40,250 bases of DNA from Sedimentibacter sp. Its GTDB lineage: Bacteria > Bacillota > Clostridia > Tissierellales > Sedimentibacteraceae. Made by a program: the position numbers and the translations under genes. This document shows, piece by piece, positions 33,527 through 40,250 of this stretch. Location of the stretch: contig JAHDLA010000002.1 of the NCBI GenBank assembly GCA_018436705.1, positions 1-40,250 of the forward strand, given 5' to 3'. Every line of letters starts with the position of its first letter. The first letter of the stretch is position 1. The notes beneath the pieces are model-generated. The model worked only from the letters and a program-made list of their open reading frames with translations. It was not told where the DNA came from and ran no database searches.

Positions 33527-34411
33527 TTATATTTCTTCCATTAGATGGCTTTTATAGCCGTCTCCAAATACCTCATTTGCACTGGATACTATGAAGAATG
33601 CGTTTATATCCTCTTCTTTTACAATTTCTCTTACTTTTGTATAATTATACTTTCTGCATACACACATAATAACTTTTTTATCATTTTGCATATATGCTCC
33701 CTCAGCTTTTAGGTATGTGATTCCTATATCTATCTCATCAAGAATTCTTTTAGCTATTTTTTCTTGGTTATCACTGATTATATATAATAGTTTTGCACTG
33801 TCTCCTCCGTATAGGACAGAGTCCAAAACAAAATTGCTGACAACAATAGTAATGGCAGCATATAAGGCAATTTCAATATTTTTAAATATAATAGCAGCTG
33901 CAGAAACTATAATTGCATCTGTAACAATAAAAATAGTACCGCTTTTTATATGTTTGTATTTTTGCCTTAAAGCTCTGATAATTATATCAGTACCTCCCGT
34001 GGTTGCTCCTTGCCTGAATACTATGGACATTCCAATACCCATCAGGGAGCCGCCTGCAACGCCGGACAGCAATAAGTCATCTGTTAAAACACCATATCTC
34101 ACTATTATATATGTATTAAGCATATTAATAAAAAATGATGAAATGAATGTGACATATATAGTTGATAATATAAATTTAGTACCGAATTTCCACCATCCAA
34201 AGATTAGGATCGGTAGATTTATCAGAAGAACCAAAGTACCTGTTTTTAAGGTTGTTAAGCTGCTTATTATTATTGCAATTCCGGTAGTTCCTCCTGGAGC
34301 AAGATTGTTTGGGTCTAAAAATACCGAAATCCCCATAGAATATATAAGCGCTCCAAAAGTAATTAATAAAATCTTAATTAACACTGCTTTTAGATTAATA
34401 TTTTTTTCCAT
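33527..34411 (-). CDS. YitT-family membrane protein (DUF161 + DUF2179)
   Basis: 294 aa. About six hydrophobic helices with PGGTTGIAIIIS and RQGATTGGTDIIIRAL, the repeated GG-T/S-G motifs of DUF161. A soluble C-terminal domain (about 225-294) with GITYLKAEGAYMQNDKKVIM matches DUF2179. Role unknown; possibly transport or nucleotide sensing. Upstream gene of the yitT-def pair. Confidence 0.88.
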   Translation of the reverse strand: MEKNINLKAVLIKILLITFGALIYSMGISVFLDPNNLAPGGTTGIAIIISSLTTLKTGTLVLLINLPILIFGWWKFGTKFILSTIYVTFISSFFINMLNTYIIVRYGVLTDDLLLSGVAGGSLMGIGMSIVFRQGATTGGTDIIIRALRQKYKHIKSGTIFIVTDAIIVSAAAIIFKNIEIALYAAITIVVSNFVLDSVLYGGDSAKLLYIISDNQEKIAKRILDEIDIGITYLKAEGAYMQNDKKVIMCVCRKYNYTKVREIVKEEDINAFFIVSSANEVFGDGYKSHLMEEI

Positions 34412-34796
34412 ACAGAACCTCTTTTATTAATATATATAATAAATAATATACTAAATTTGAAAGTAAGGCAATGCATTAGCACAAAAATTTGATAGTAAAT
34501 TTGATAAATTGTTATAAATGTTAATAAAGTAACCCTATTACATAGATAATTAAACGTTGGAAGTTTTGTGTTGGATAGCATTTATATTAAGTGAAAACTG
34601 GATTGAAATTTGTTTTTGCGGTATAATATGATTATGTAAGCAGGAGGGGCAAAAATTGTAACCATATGGATAGTTTAAATTATTATAAGAGAGATTATAG
34701 ACTATTTTTAATCATGAAATAGATTGGAATTCCACTTTAAAAATGCTGTGTTTTTTGTGTAAGAATTGTGATCTTAATAAATAGGAGGGAAATAAA
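34412..34796. other. Gap between divergent yitT and flavin reductase genes
   Basis: 385 AT-rich bases. A TATAAT at 34622-34627 and an orphan AGGAGGGG at 34642-34649 followed by no useful frame are the only signals. Nothing else recognised. Confidence 0.45.
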
Positions 34797-35312
34797 GTGA
34801 ATAATTTTATTGAAATAAAACCTAAAGAATTAAACAACAGTCCATTTAAGATGATAGGATCTGACTGGATGCTTGTAACAGCGGAAAAAGACAGCAATGT
34901 AAACACTATGACAGCGTCATGGGGAGGCCTTGGGGTAATGTGGAATAAGGACGTATCATTTATAGTAATACGCCCTACAAGATATACTAAGGAATTTATA
35001 GATAATTCTGATAGGTTTTCGCTTGCTTTTTTTAATAATAGTTTTAAAAAACAACTGACTTATCTTGGTACTGTATCAGGCAGATCCGAAGATAAAGTGT
35101 CAAAATCGGGCTTAACCACTGAATATTTTAATAGTACACCTTATTTTAGAGAAGCTGACACAGTTATAATTTGTAAAAAATTATATTCTCAAAAATTTGG
35201 CTCCGAATTTTTCATAGAAAACTCTCTTGATGAAGTAAATTATCCTAATAAAGACTATCATACTCTTTACATATCGGAAGTTGAAAATATTTTTGTAAAA
35301 AAAGATAAATAA
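34797..35312 (+). CDS. Flavin reductase-family (FMN split-barrel) protein
   Basis: 171 aa. The split-barrel FMN-binding fold is suggested by NTMTASWGGLGVMWNKDVSF and VIRPTRYTKEFIDNSDRFSL near residues 35-80. Members reduce flavin with NAD(P)H or hold FMN for electron transfer. Start GTG 34797 after AGGAGGG. Convergent with dapB; no operon partner. Confidence 0.85.
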   Translation: MNNFIEIKPKELNNSPFKMIGSDWMLVTAEKDSNVNTMTASWGGLGVMWNKDVSFIVIRPTRYTKEFIDNSDRFSLAFFNNSFKKQLTYLGTVSGRSEDKVSKSGLTTEYFNSTPYFREADTVIICKKLYSQKFGSEFFIENSLDEVNYPNKDYHTLYISEVENIFVKKDK

Positions 35313-35355
35313 AAATTTTATTAATATTTTTGTAAAATTATTAAACACAGCATTT

Positions 35356-36153
35356 TTATATCTCTATAACATCTTTCATAGTGTATAATCCTGGAGCTTT
35401 TCCTTTTAAGTACAATGCGCCTTCACAGGCTCCTCTTGCAAAGCATTCCCAATTGTGCGCATGATGGGTAATTTCAAGGCGTTCACCCATCAACCCAAAC
35501 ATAACCGTATGGCTACTTGAAATGTCTCCAGCTCTAACTGAATGGTAGCCTATAGTTCCGGGAACTCTTTCTTTCGAACCTATATGCCCGTTTATAGCAA
35601 TATCACTTAGGTCTTTGTTCATGGATTTAGCAATAACTTCTCCCATTTCTTTTGATGTTCCGCTAGGAGCATCTTTTTTAAATGCATCATGCATTTCGAT
35701 TATTTCTATATCAGAAGAGTTTCCGATGGCTTTAGCCGCTGTTTTCAGCAATGCATTCATCAGATTTACTACTCTTGATGTGTTAGAAGCATGCAACAAC
35801 GGTATTTTATTTGAGGATTTTTTTATTTTATCAATCTGCTCCTGTGAGAATCCTGTAGTACCACAAACAAGAGATTTGCCAGCTTCAACACACCTATCAA
35901 GTACATTCATTGATAAATCTGCGTTAGAAAAATCAATTACCGCATCGCATCTTTCTATAACGCTTTCTAAATTATCAACTACAGGTGCACCTACTGTTGT
36001 TCCAATGTTGGCTGCAATACCGATATCTTTGCCGATGTAATCTCTGCCATTAGGGCCTAGACCTGCTATTATTTCAAAATCAGCATTTTCTGATGCGACT
36101 TTGGTAATAAGCCTACCCATTTTACCCCTTGGCGCAACAATTATTATTTTCAT
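35356..36153 (-). CDS. dapB: 4-hydroxy-tetrahydrodipicolinate reductase (DapB)
   Basis: 265 aa, normal size. It performs the second step of the diaminopimelate/lysine branch. CGTTGFS near 98 and KKDAPSGTS (159-167) are the DapB signatures. Differences from the textbook enzyme are the nucleotide motif APRGKMG (first Gly replaced), EMHDAFK where HH is usual (His155 kept, the second His is Asp156) and SRVVNLM for SxGVNLL. It is probably still DapB of a clostridial subgroup. Alone on the minus strand; the rest of the dap pathway is not in the window. Confidence 0.85.
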   Translation of the reverse strand: MKIIIVAPRGKMGRLITKVASENADFEIIAGLGPNGRDYIGKDIGIAANIGTTVGAPVVDNLESVIERCDAVIDFSNADLSMNVLDRCVEAGKSLVCGTTGFSQEQIDKIKKSSNKIPLLHASNTSRVVNLMNALLKTAAKAIGNSSDIEIIEMHDAFKKDAPSGTSKEMGEVIAKSMNKDLSDIAINGHIGSKERVPGTIGYHSVRAGDISSSHTVMFGLMGERLEITHHAHNWECFARGACEGALYLKGKAPGLYTMKDVIEI

Positions 36154-36262
36154 AACTCCTCCACAAGTCTTTTCTTTTTATTCTACCATCTATTTCTAAT
36201 ATTTTCAATTTTTTAGAGCATCTTCAATTATTTTTTTGCTATTACGTAGTAAAAGACTTAAG

Positions 36263-36290
36263 TTGAATTTTAATAATTGTGTAGTATAAT
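36263..36290 (+). promoter_or_regulatory. Sigma-70 promoter for the PF06541 membrane protein
   Basis: TTGAAT (36263-36268), 16 bases, TATAAT (36285-36290), 111 bases before the start codon, leaving a structured leader. Confidence 0.55.
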
Positions 36291-36304
36291 ATCGCTATGA
36301 ATAT

Positions 36305-36361
36305 ATCCGTATGTAGGCATGAATGCATTTATTACATGCTTACAGTATGTTTTTGACGGAT
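36305..36361 (+). other. Structured leader RNA of unknown class
   Basis: ATCCGT (36305-36310) pairs with ACGGAT (36356-36361) and encloses TGTAGGCATG (36312-36321) paired with CATGCTTACA (36335-36344), followed by TTTTTTG inside the loop. It starts about 10 bases after the predicted transcription start. It matches no riboswitch I know; it could be an attenuator. Confidence 0.4.
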
Positions 36362-36401
36362 GTACAATATTGATAAAATGGGATAAGTAGAGGCTATAGA
36401 G

Positions 36402-37277
36402 ATGTTTATTAGGATATTACTATATTTATTTATGTATTCATTTTGGGGATGGTGTGCAGAGGTGATTTATGCCGCACTTAAAGAAGGAGAGTTTGTAAAC
36501 AGGGGGTTTTTAAACGGACCAATTTGTCCTATTTACGGCTTCGGTGCTGTTTCTGTAGTTATAATTTTAAAACCGTTTCATAATAACTTATTTATTCTAT
36601 TTGCGGGATCAATTGTTGCTACCAGTTTGATTGAGCTAATTACAGGATTTATTCTTGAGAAGGTTTTTAAGCACAGATGGTGGGATTATTCTGATGAAAA
36701 GTTTAATATAGGAGGATATATTTGTCCTATTTTTTCTTTAATGTGGGGAATTGCATGCCTGGTTATAGTGGCTTATATTAACCCGATAATAGTGGGCGCG
36801 GTAAACATCATACCAGAAACAGCTGCTAAAATTGTACTTACAATACTGATAATTTTATTTACAGTAGATTTTATAGCTACAACAGAAACAATTTTAAAGA
36901 TGAATAAAAGGCTGGAACGAATAGAAGAATTAACTGGTTTGATTAGGAGGGCTTCTGATGATTTGGGAGAAAATCTTGCCGGTCGCACAATAGCATTAAT
37001 AAAAATAAAAGAAGAACTTGAAAAAGAGATAGATCAAAAGAAAAATGCTTTAGAAGAGGAATTAGAAGAATTTAAGCTGGCACATACTGAAAATATGAAA
37101 AGTAGGGAACAGTATCTTATTAGTTTAAAAAAGTCATACAATGAAATTTTAGAAGCAAGGTTTTTTGGACAAAAGAGAATATTAAAGGCGTTCCCAGGTA
37201 TAAAGTCGTCAAGGCATAAGGATGCATTGGAAAAATTGAAAAGTCATTTATTAAGAAGCCATAGATTAGAAAAGTAA
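36402..37277 (+). CDS. Putative ABC transporter permease (PF06541, CmpB-type) with coiled-coil tail
   Basis: 291 aa. The N-terminal 165 residues hold about five helices with FWGWCAEVIYA, NRGFLNGPICPIYGFG and HRWWDYSD, the hallmarks of PF06541. The C-terminal 110 residues are a charged coiled coil (about 200-250). The name is inherited; no ATPase partner is nearby and the role is unknown. It has its own promoter and structured leader. Confidence 0.85.
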   Translation: MFIRILLYLFMYSFWGWCAEVIYAALKEGEFVNRGFLNGPICPIYGFGAVSVVIILKPFHNNLFILFAGSIVATSLIELITGFILEKVFKHRWWDYSDEKFNIGGYICPIFSLMWGIACLVIVAYINPIIVGAVNIIPETAAKIVLTILIILFTVDFIATTETILKMNKRLERIEELTGLIRRASDDLGENLAGRTIALIKIKEELEKEIDQKKNALEEELEEFKLAHTENMKSREQYLISLKKSYNEILEARFFGQKRILKAFPGIKSSRHKDALEKLKSHLLRSHRLEK

Positions 37278-37431
37278 ATGATTAGAGGAGTAATAATACT
37301 TTTTTGATGTTATAAAAATTACCAATTAAAATTGCTTTTTAACTGTATATGTGGTAAAGTAATAAAAATATATTTAGTTATGTGAGGCGCGTTAAGCAAA
37401 TGTTTTGTTTGATGCATTATTTGGAGAAAAA

Positions 37432-38310
37432 ATGGAACATATTTCTATAAATGATATAAAGGATAAATTAGACTTTTTTAGTAAAATGTATGATTCGGTG
37501 CGTCTAGTGGATCCCATTAATAAGAAGGTTATAGACTTCAGAAATTCTTCCCCAGTTGATAAAGAAGAAATTTGTTATAGCTATTGGGGTAACGGAAGAA
37601 TTTGTGACAACTGCATATCTGTTAGAGCATATAATGAGGGAAAGAGTTTTTTCAAACTGGAAAAATCTTTAAAAACAATTATGCTTGTAACGGCTATACC
37701 TGTTAAAAGCAAAAAACCTGTTATTTTGGAATTGTTGAAGAATACTACAGGCAGCATGATGGTTGGAACCGGAAATTATAGTGAAGGCGAATTATTAAAT
37801 CACTTTGTGAATGAGATTAATGATATTATTGTTAGAGATTCTCTGACTTCTCTTTATAATAGACGATTTGTTGATGAACGCCTTCCTGTTGACATTATTA
37901 AATCGACATTAAGAAAGCAGCCTCTTTCAGTTTGTTTTATAGATATGGATAATTTTAAAATATTAAATGATCTTAACGGACATGAAGCAGGAGATTGGGC
38001 CATGAAAGCTGTCTCAAGCGTTATTATGAAGCATATACGTTCAGAGCATGATTGGGCGGCTAGATACGGGGGAGATGAGTTCCTTCTTTGCTTAAATAAT
38101 ACTGATGAAAAGCAGGCACATACGATACTTAAGCGTATACAGGGTGGAATTGAAAAAATACCAATGAAATTCAATCTAAAAAATCTAAATTTTTCTATTT
38201 CATTTGGTATTGAAACAATGAAAGATGTGCCAAGAACATCCAAAGAACTTATACGGCTTTCGGATATGAAAATGTACAAAGATAAGAAAAACAAAAAGCA
38301 AGAGAATTGA
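37432..38310 (+). CDS. Diguanylate cyclase (GGDEF) with Cys-containing PAS-like sensor
   Basis: 292 aa. Residues 1-130 are a PAS-like sensor with ICYSYWGNGRICDNCISVRA, a Cys cluster common in clostridial GGDEF proteins that may bind heme, iron-sulfur or zinc. The GGDEF domain (about 135-290) has DSLTSLYNRR, the DMDNFK metal site, NGHEAGD and an intact ARYGGDEF active site, so it should make cyclic-di-GMP. Start ATG 37432, 5 bases after GGAG; TTG 37405 is in frame but upstream of that site. Confidence 0.88.
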   Translation: MEHISINDIKDKLDFFSKMYDSVRLVDPINKKVIDFRNSSPVDKEEICYSYWGNGRICDNCISVRAYNEGKSFFKLEKSLKTIMLVTAIPVKSKKPVILELLKNTTGSMMVGTGNYSEGELLNHFVNEINDIIVRDSLTSLYNRRFVDERLPVDIIKSTLRKQPLSVCFIDMDNFKILNDLNGHEAGDWAMKAVSSVIMKHIRSEHDWAARYGGDEFLLCLNNTDEKQAHTILKRIQGGIEKIPMKFNLKNLNFSISFGIETMKDVPRTSKELIRLSDMKMYKDKKNKKQEN

Positions 38311-38316
38311 TGGAAC

Positions 38317-38353
38317 TAAAAAGGCTGCATTTAAATTAATAGCAGCTTTTTTA
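38317..38353 (+). terminator. Terminator after the GGDEF gene
   Basis: AAAAAGGCTGC and GCAGCTTTTTT pair (one bulged G) around a 12-base loop with a T-run, just after the stop codon. It may also serve the converging splB-like gene. Confidence 0.7.
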
Positions 38354-38363
38354 GTTTATAAAT

Positions 38364-39386
38364 TTAGATGATATATTTGATGATTTTTTTATCAAAGATA
38401 TTATTTATTTCTTTTTCAAAAAATATTTTTATATTTTTTATTTGTTCTTTTGAATACATATATTTACCATATCCAAACTGTCCGTATTTATATGTTCGGC
38501 TTTTGTCGTCCATAGGTAAGTTCGTATCGGGAAATGTCTCCAATATTATATTTTTAGCACTTGTTGTATATCTGTGCGAAATCACTTCAAACGTTAAGGG
38601 ATATTCAGTTACATTAGGCAAACTGTCTCTTATTTTTATTAACAATCTTCTATAATCATCCTCCCAATTATTATACAAAAAAACAGGAGCTATAATAAAG
38701 CCTGCAGGATAGCCTGCATTAATAATTTTTTTGCATGCTTCAATTCTTTTTTCCAAGGAGGGAGTTTTATTTTCGTAGTTATTTATAACCTTATTGGTAT
38801 TTAAGCTGAACCTTATTTCTGTTTTCCCTCTGTGGTCTATATTAAGAAGGGTATCTATGTCAGTAAATTTTGTTACAAATCTGAATCCTCCATGTTCAAC
38901 TTCGCTGAAAAATTCAATAGATCGTTTGAGAGAATTTGAATACGGTTCAACAGGTACAGGATCAGAAGTAGCTGATCCTTCAAATATTGTTTTTTCTGGA
39001 AGCCTATCAGCTATGTAGTTTTGCGCTGAAGAAAGTATGTCATCTAAATTTGCATTTATTTTCATATAAGGCCTGTCACCAAGACGTGTATGCAGATAAC
39101 AGTATTCACACTGACCTGTACATCCGGATAGTAAAGGAAGTTGATAATTAGCTGAAGGTTTGCATGATTGAAATTTCATACCTTTTGTTACTCCTATAAC
39201 TAATGTTTTTTTGCCTTCTCTATAAAAGTCATATGTGCTTTTTCCGGGGATATTTTCTTTGAATTTATTATTTTTCAAGTGAATTAGTTCTACTTTTGTA
39301 TTGTGTTTAAAATAATTGTATGTATTTATGCCGGTTTCATATTCTAAAGCATTTTTTTCAAAAAGTATTCTTTTAGGTATAAACAT
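38364..39386 (-). CDS. splB: Spore photoproduct lyase (SplB) homologue with Cys-to-Ala at the hydrogen-donor site
   Basis: 340 aa radical SAM protein. The cluster motif is CTGQCEYCYL (Cys89, 93, 96) with the two Tyr (95, 97) that follow it in spore photoproduct lyases. FVTKF carries the conserved Lys. The loop that reads ACTSD in Bacillus and Geobacillus enzymes (hydrogen-donor Cys141/140) reads SATSD here (Ala139, Ser141 kept). It therefore belongs to the SplB family, but repair of spore photoproduct in the standard way is uncertain. A sigma-G-type promoter upstream supports spore expression. Confidence 0.85.
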   Translation of the reverse strand: MFIPKRILFEKNALEYETGINTYNYFKHNTKVELIHLKNNKFKENIPGKSTYDFYREGKKTLVIGVTKGMKFQSCKPSANYQLPLLSGCTGQCEYCYLHTRLGDRPYMKINANLDDILSSAQNYIADRLPEKTIFEGSATSDPVPVEPYSNSLKRSIEFFSEVEHGGFRFVTKFTDIDTLLNIDHRGKTEIRFSLNTNKVINNYENKTPSLEKRIEACKKIINAGYPAGFIIAPVFLYNNWEDDYRRLLIKIRDSLPNVTEYPLTFEVISHRYTTSAKNIILETFPDTNLPMDDKSRTYKYGQFGYGKYMYSKEQIKNIKIFFEKEINNIFDKKIIKYII

Positions 39387-39411
39387 TTTTTCTCCGATAG
39401 GTCGTTTTTAA

Positions 39412-39440
39412 TATTATGTCAGATGTGTTGATTTATATGC
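39412..39440 (-). promoter_or_regulatory. Candidate sigma-G promoter of the splB-like gene
   Basis: On the minus strand GCATA (39440-39436), 17 bases, CATAATA (39418-39412), close to the sigma-G consensus (GHATR, 17-18, CATNHTA). It lies 26 bases before the start codon. Forespore expression is known for Bacillus splB. Confidence 0.55.
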
Positions 39441-39494
39441 AGGCAAAATACGTAACATTTAAATTTTCGGGTTATTTATTTTTATAAGTTAGTA

Positions 39495-39521
39495 ACAATG
39501 AATATAATTGGACATATATTG
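39495..39521 (+). promoter_or_regulatory. Candidate sigma-K promoter of the collagen-like gene
   Basis: AAC-A at 39494-39497, then 16 bases, then CATATATTG (39513-39521), close to the mother-cell sigma-K consensus (mACm, 16-17, CATANNNTA). It lies 56 bases before the start codon. Plausible for an exosporium gene; one mismatch in the -10 box. Confidence 0.4.
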
Positions 39522-39576
39522 TAATTAGCTAAACAAGCTATATTAAAAAGCTGTGCATTTTTTTGGAGGAATTATT

Positions 39577-40250
39577 ATGAGATATAAATATAGAAATCAC
39601 CCTGATGAAGAGAATTATGAACAATTTAATAGAGACGATAGTAACTTAAATACTTGCCTCCCTCATTATAACCCATGCAGACCAGGATGTTGTGATCCAT
39701 GCAGGTGTTGTATAGGTCCGACAGGTCCAACCGGCCCGACAGGTCCGCGAGGACCGATGGGCCCTAGAGGCCCACAAGGTTGTGTGGGACCACGAGGACC
39801 ACAAGGAATTCAAGGGCCGCAAGGTCCACAGGGTCCACAGGGAGCCCAGGGCCCGACAGGGGCTACAGGTCCGACGGGAGCAACAGGAGCAACAGGAGCA
39901 ACAGGAGCGACAGGCCCGACAGGTCCGACAGGAGCAACGGGAGCAACAGGAGCAACAGGCCCGACAGGTCCGACGGGAGCAACGGGAGCGACAGGAGCAA
40001 CAGGAGCAACAGGCCCGACAGGTCCGACGGGAGCAACAGGAGCAACAGGAGCAACAGGAGCGACAGGCCCGACAGGTCCGACGGGAGCAACGGGAGCAAC
40101 AGGAGCGACAGGCCCGACAGGTCCGACGGGAGCAACGGGAGCGACAGGAGCGACAGGCCCGACAGGTCCGACGGGAGCAACGGGAGCGACAGGAGCAACA
40201 GGAGCAACAGGCCCGACAGGTCCGACGGGAGCAACAGGAGCAACAGGAGC
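39577..40250 (+). CDS. Collagen-like (BclA-type) exosporium glycoprotein, 5' part
   Basis: 224 codons seen; it runs off the right edge. A 39-residue N-terminal part with a Cys cluster ([18 protein letters not shown], about 34-50) is followed by Gly-X-Y triplets: first GPR/GPQ-rich, then long runs of [16 protein letters not shown]. Such triplets fold as a collagen triple helix; Thr residues are often glycosylated, as in BclA of spore surfaces. The start ATG follows GGAGGA. Divergent from splB, with a sigma-K-like promoter, so a spore-surface role is likely. The C-terminal domain is outside the window. Confidence 0.88.
   Translation, partial: MRYKYRNHPDEENYEQFNRDDSNLNTCLPHYNPCRPGCCDPCRCCIGPTGPTGPTGPRGPMGPRGPQGCVGPRGPQGIQGPQGPQGPQGAQGPTGATGPTGATGATGATGATGPTGPTGATGATGATGPTGPTGATGATGATGATGPTGPTGATGATGATGATGPTGPTGATGATGATGPTGPTGATGATGATGPTGPTGATGATGATGATGPTGPTGATGATG
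39855..40250 (+). repeat. Tandem GPT/GAT triplet minisatellite inside the collagen-like gene
   Basis: Units of GGCCCGACAGGTCCGACGGG followed by two to four copies of AGCAACGGG / AGCAACAGG / AGCGACAGG recur about seven times, giving higher-order periods of about 36-54 bases. All are multiples of 9, so the frame holds. GC-rich compared with the rest of the window. Such arrays change length by slippage between strains. Confidence 0.9.

Noticed and set aside
33717..34430. Plus-strand frame opposite yitT
   Set aside because: Antisense of a clear YitT protein; no family features or start signals.
39863..40243. Minus-strand open frame with Leu/Ser/Asp repeats
   Set aside because: It is the antisense shadow of the collagen triplet repeats.
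39855..40250. CRISPR-like regular repeats
   Set aside because: Repeats are contiguous, 9-base based and in frame with a Gly-X-Y protein; there are no unique spacers.

Overview
The window is low-GC, AT-rich Firmicute DNA, most likely from an anaerobic, endospore-forming member of the Clostridia. The evidence is reversible one-carbon/tetrahydrofolate enzymes (Fhs, FchA, FolD), a TRAP transporter, a sigma-54 activator of the amino-acid-fermenter type, flavin-linked surface lipoproteins, a spore photoproduct lyase homologue and a collagen-like exosporium-type protein. I cannot name the species; Tissierellia/Sedimentibacter-like organisms are a guess.

Layout. 1-10.3 kb is a patchwork: a possible transposase tail, an unknown membrane protein, a secreted flavin reductase of the fumarate/urocanate reductase type, a truncated IS3-type element fused to a truncated TudS-like gene, a PHP phosphatase, a CBS protein, two orphan membrane/secreted proteins, an FMN-binding/TSCPD lipoprotein and a MerR regulator. 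10.4-21.6 kb is the most interesting part: a GntR/FadR regulator, a DctPQM TRAP transporter, a ketopantoate-reductase homologue, a PanB homologue, formate-THF ligase, a formate channel, a cyclohydrolase (FchA), FolD and a folate ECF transporter under a THF riboswitch. 21.8-24.1 kb is a HelD-like helicase. 24.2-32.9 kb is a sigma-54 module: activator, SDR dehydrogenase, a divergent GcvPA/GcvPB-like pair, an AcoX/NAD-kinase-like protein and an NhaC-type antiporter. 33-40 kb is mixed housekeeping and sporulation genes: peptide deformylase, YitT, flavin reductase, DapB, a PF06541 membrane protein, a GGDEF protein, an SplB homologue and the 5' part of the collagen-like gene, which runs off the window.

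How the genes may work together. Order and control signals of 10.4-21.6 kb suggest an anaerobic route for pantoate, ketopantoate or a close hydroxymethyl 2-keto/hydroxy acid. The TRAP system imports the acid, the PanE-type enzyme oxidises it, PanB runs backwards to give 2-oxoisovalerate plus methylene-THF, FolD and FchA take the C1 unit to formyl-THF, Fhs run in reverse makes ATP and formate, and FocA exports formate. Two perfect sigma-70 promoters, before dctP and before panB, carry the same 13-bp palindrome (GTGGTAATACCAC type) the same 8 bases after the -10 box, with a shared cre-like motif about 60 bases further on. That ties the two operons into one regulon, probably under the adjacent GntR protein. 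The folate-importer riboswitch fits a high demand for THF. This role is inferred from context and has not been demonstrated.

The sigma-54 module has a good -24/-12 promoter in front of the SDR gene and an inverted repeat upstream. Its two GcvP-like subunits lack neighbouring H, T and L proteins and differ from true glycine decarboxylase at a conserved active-site segment, so the substrate is open.
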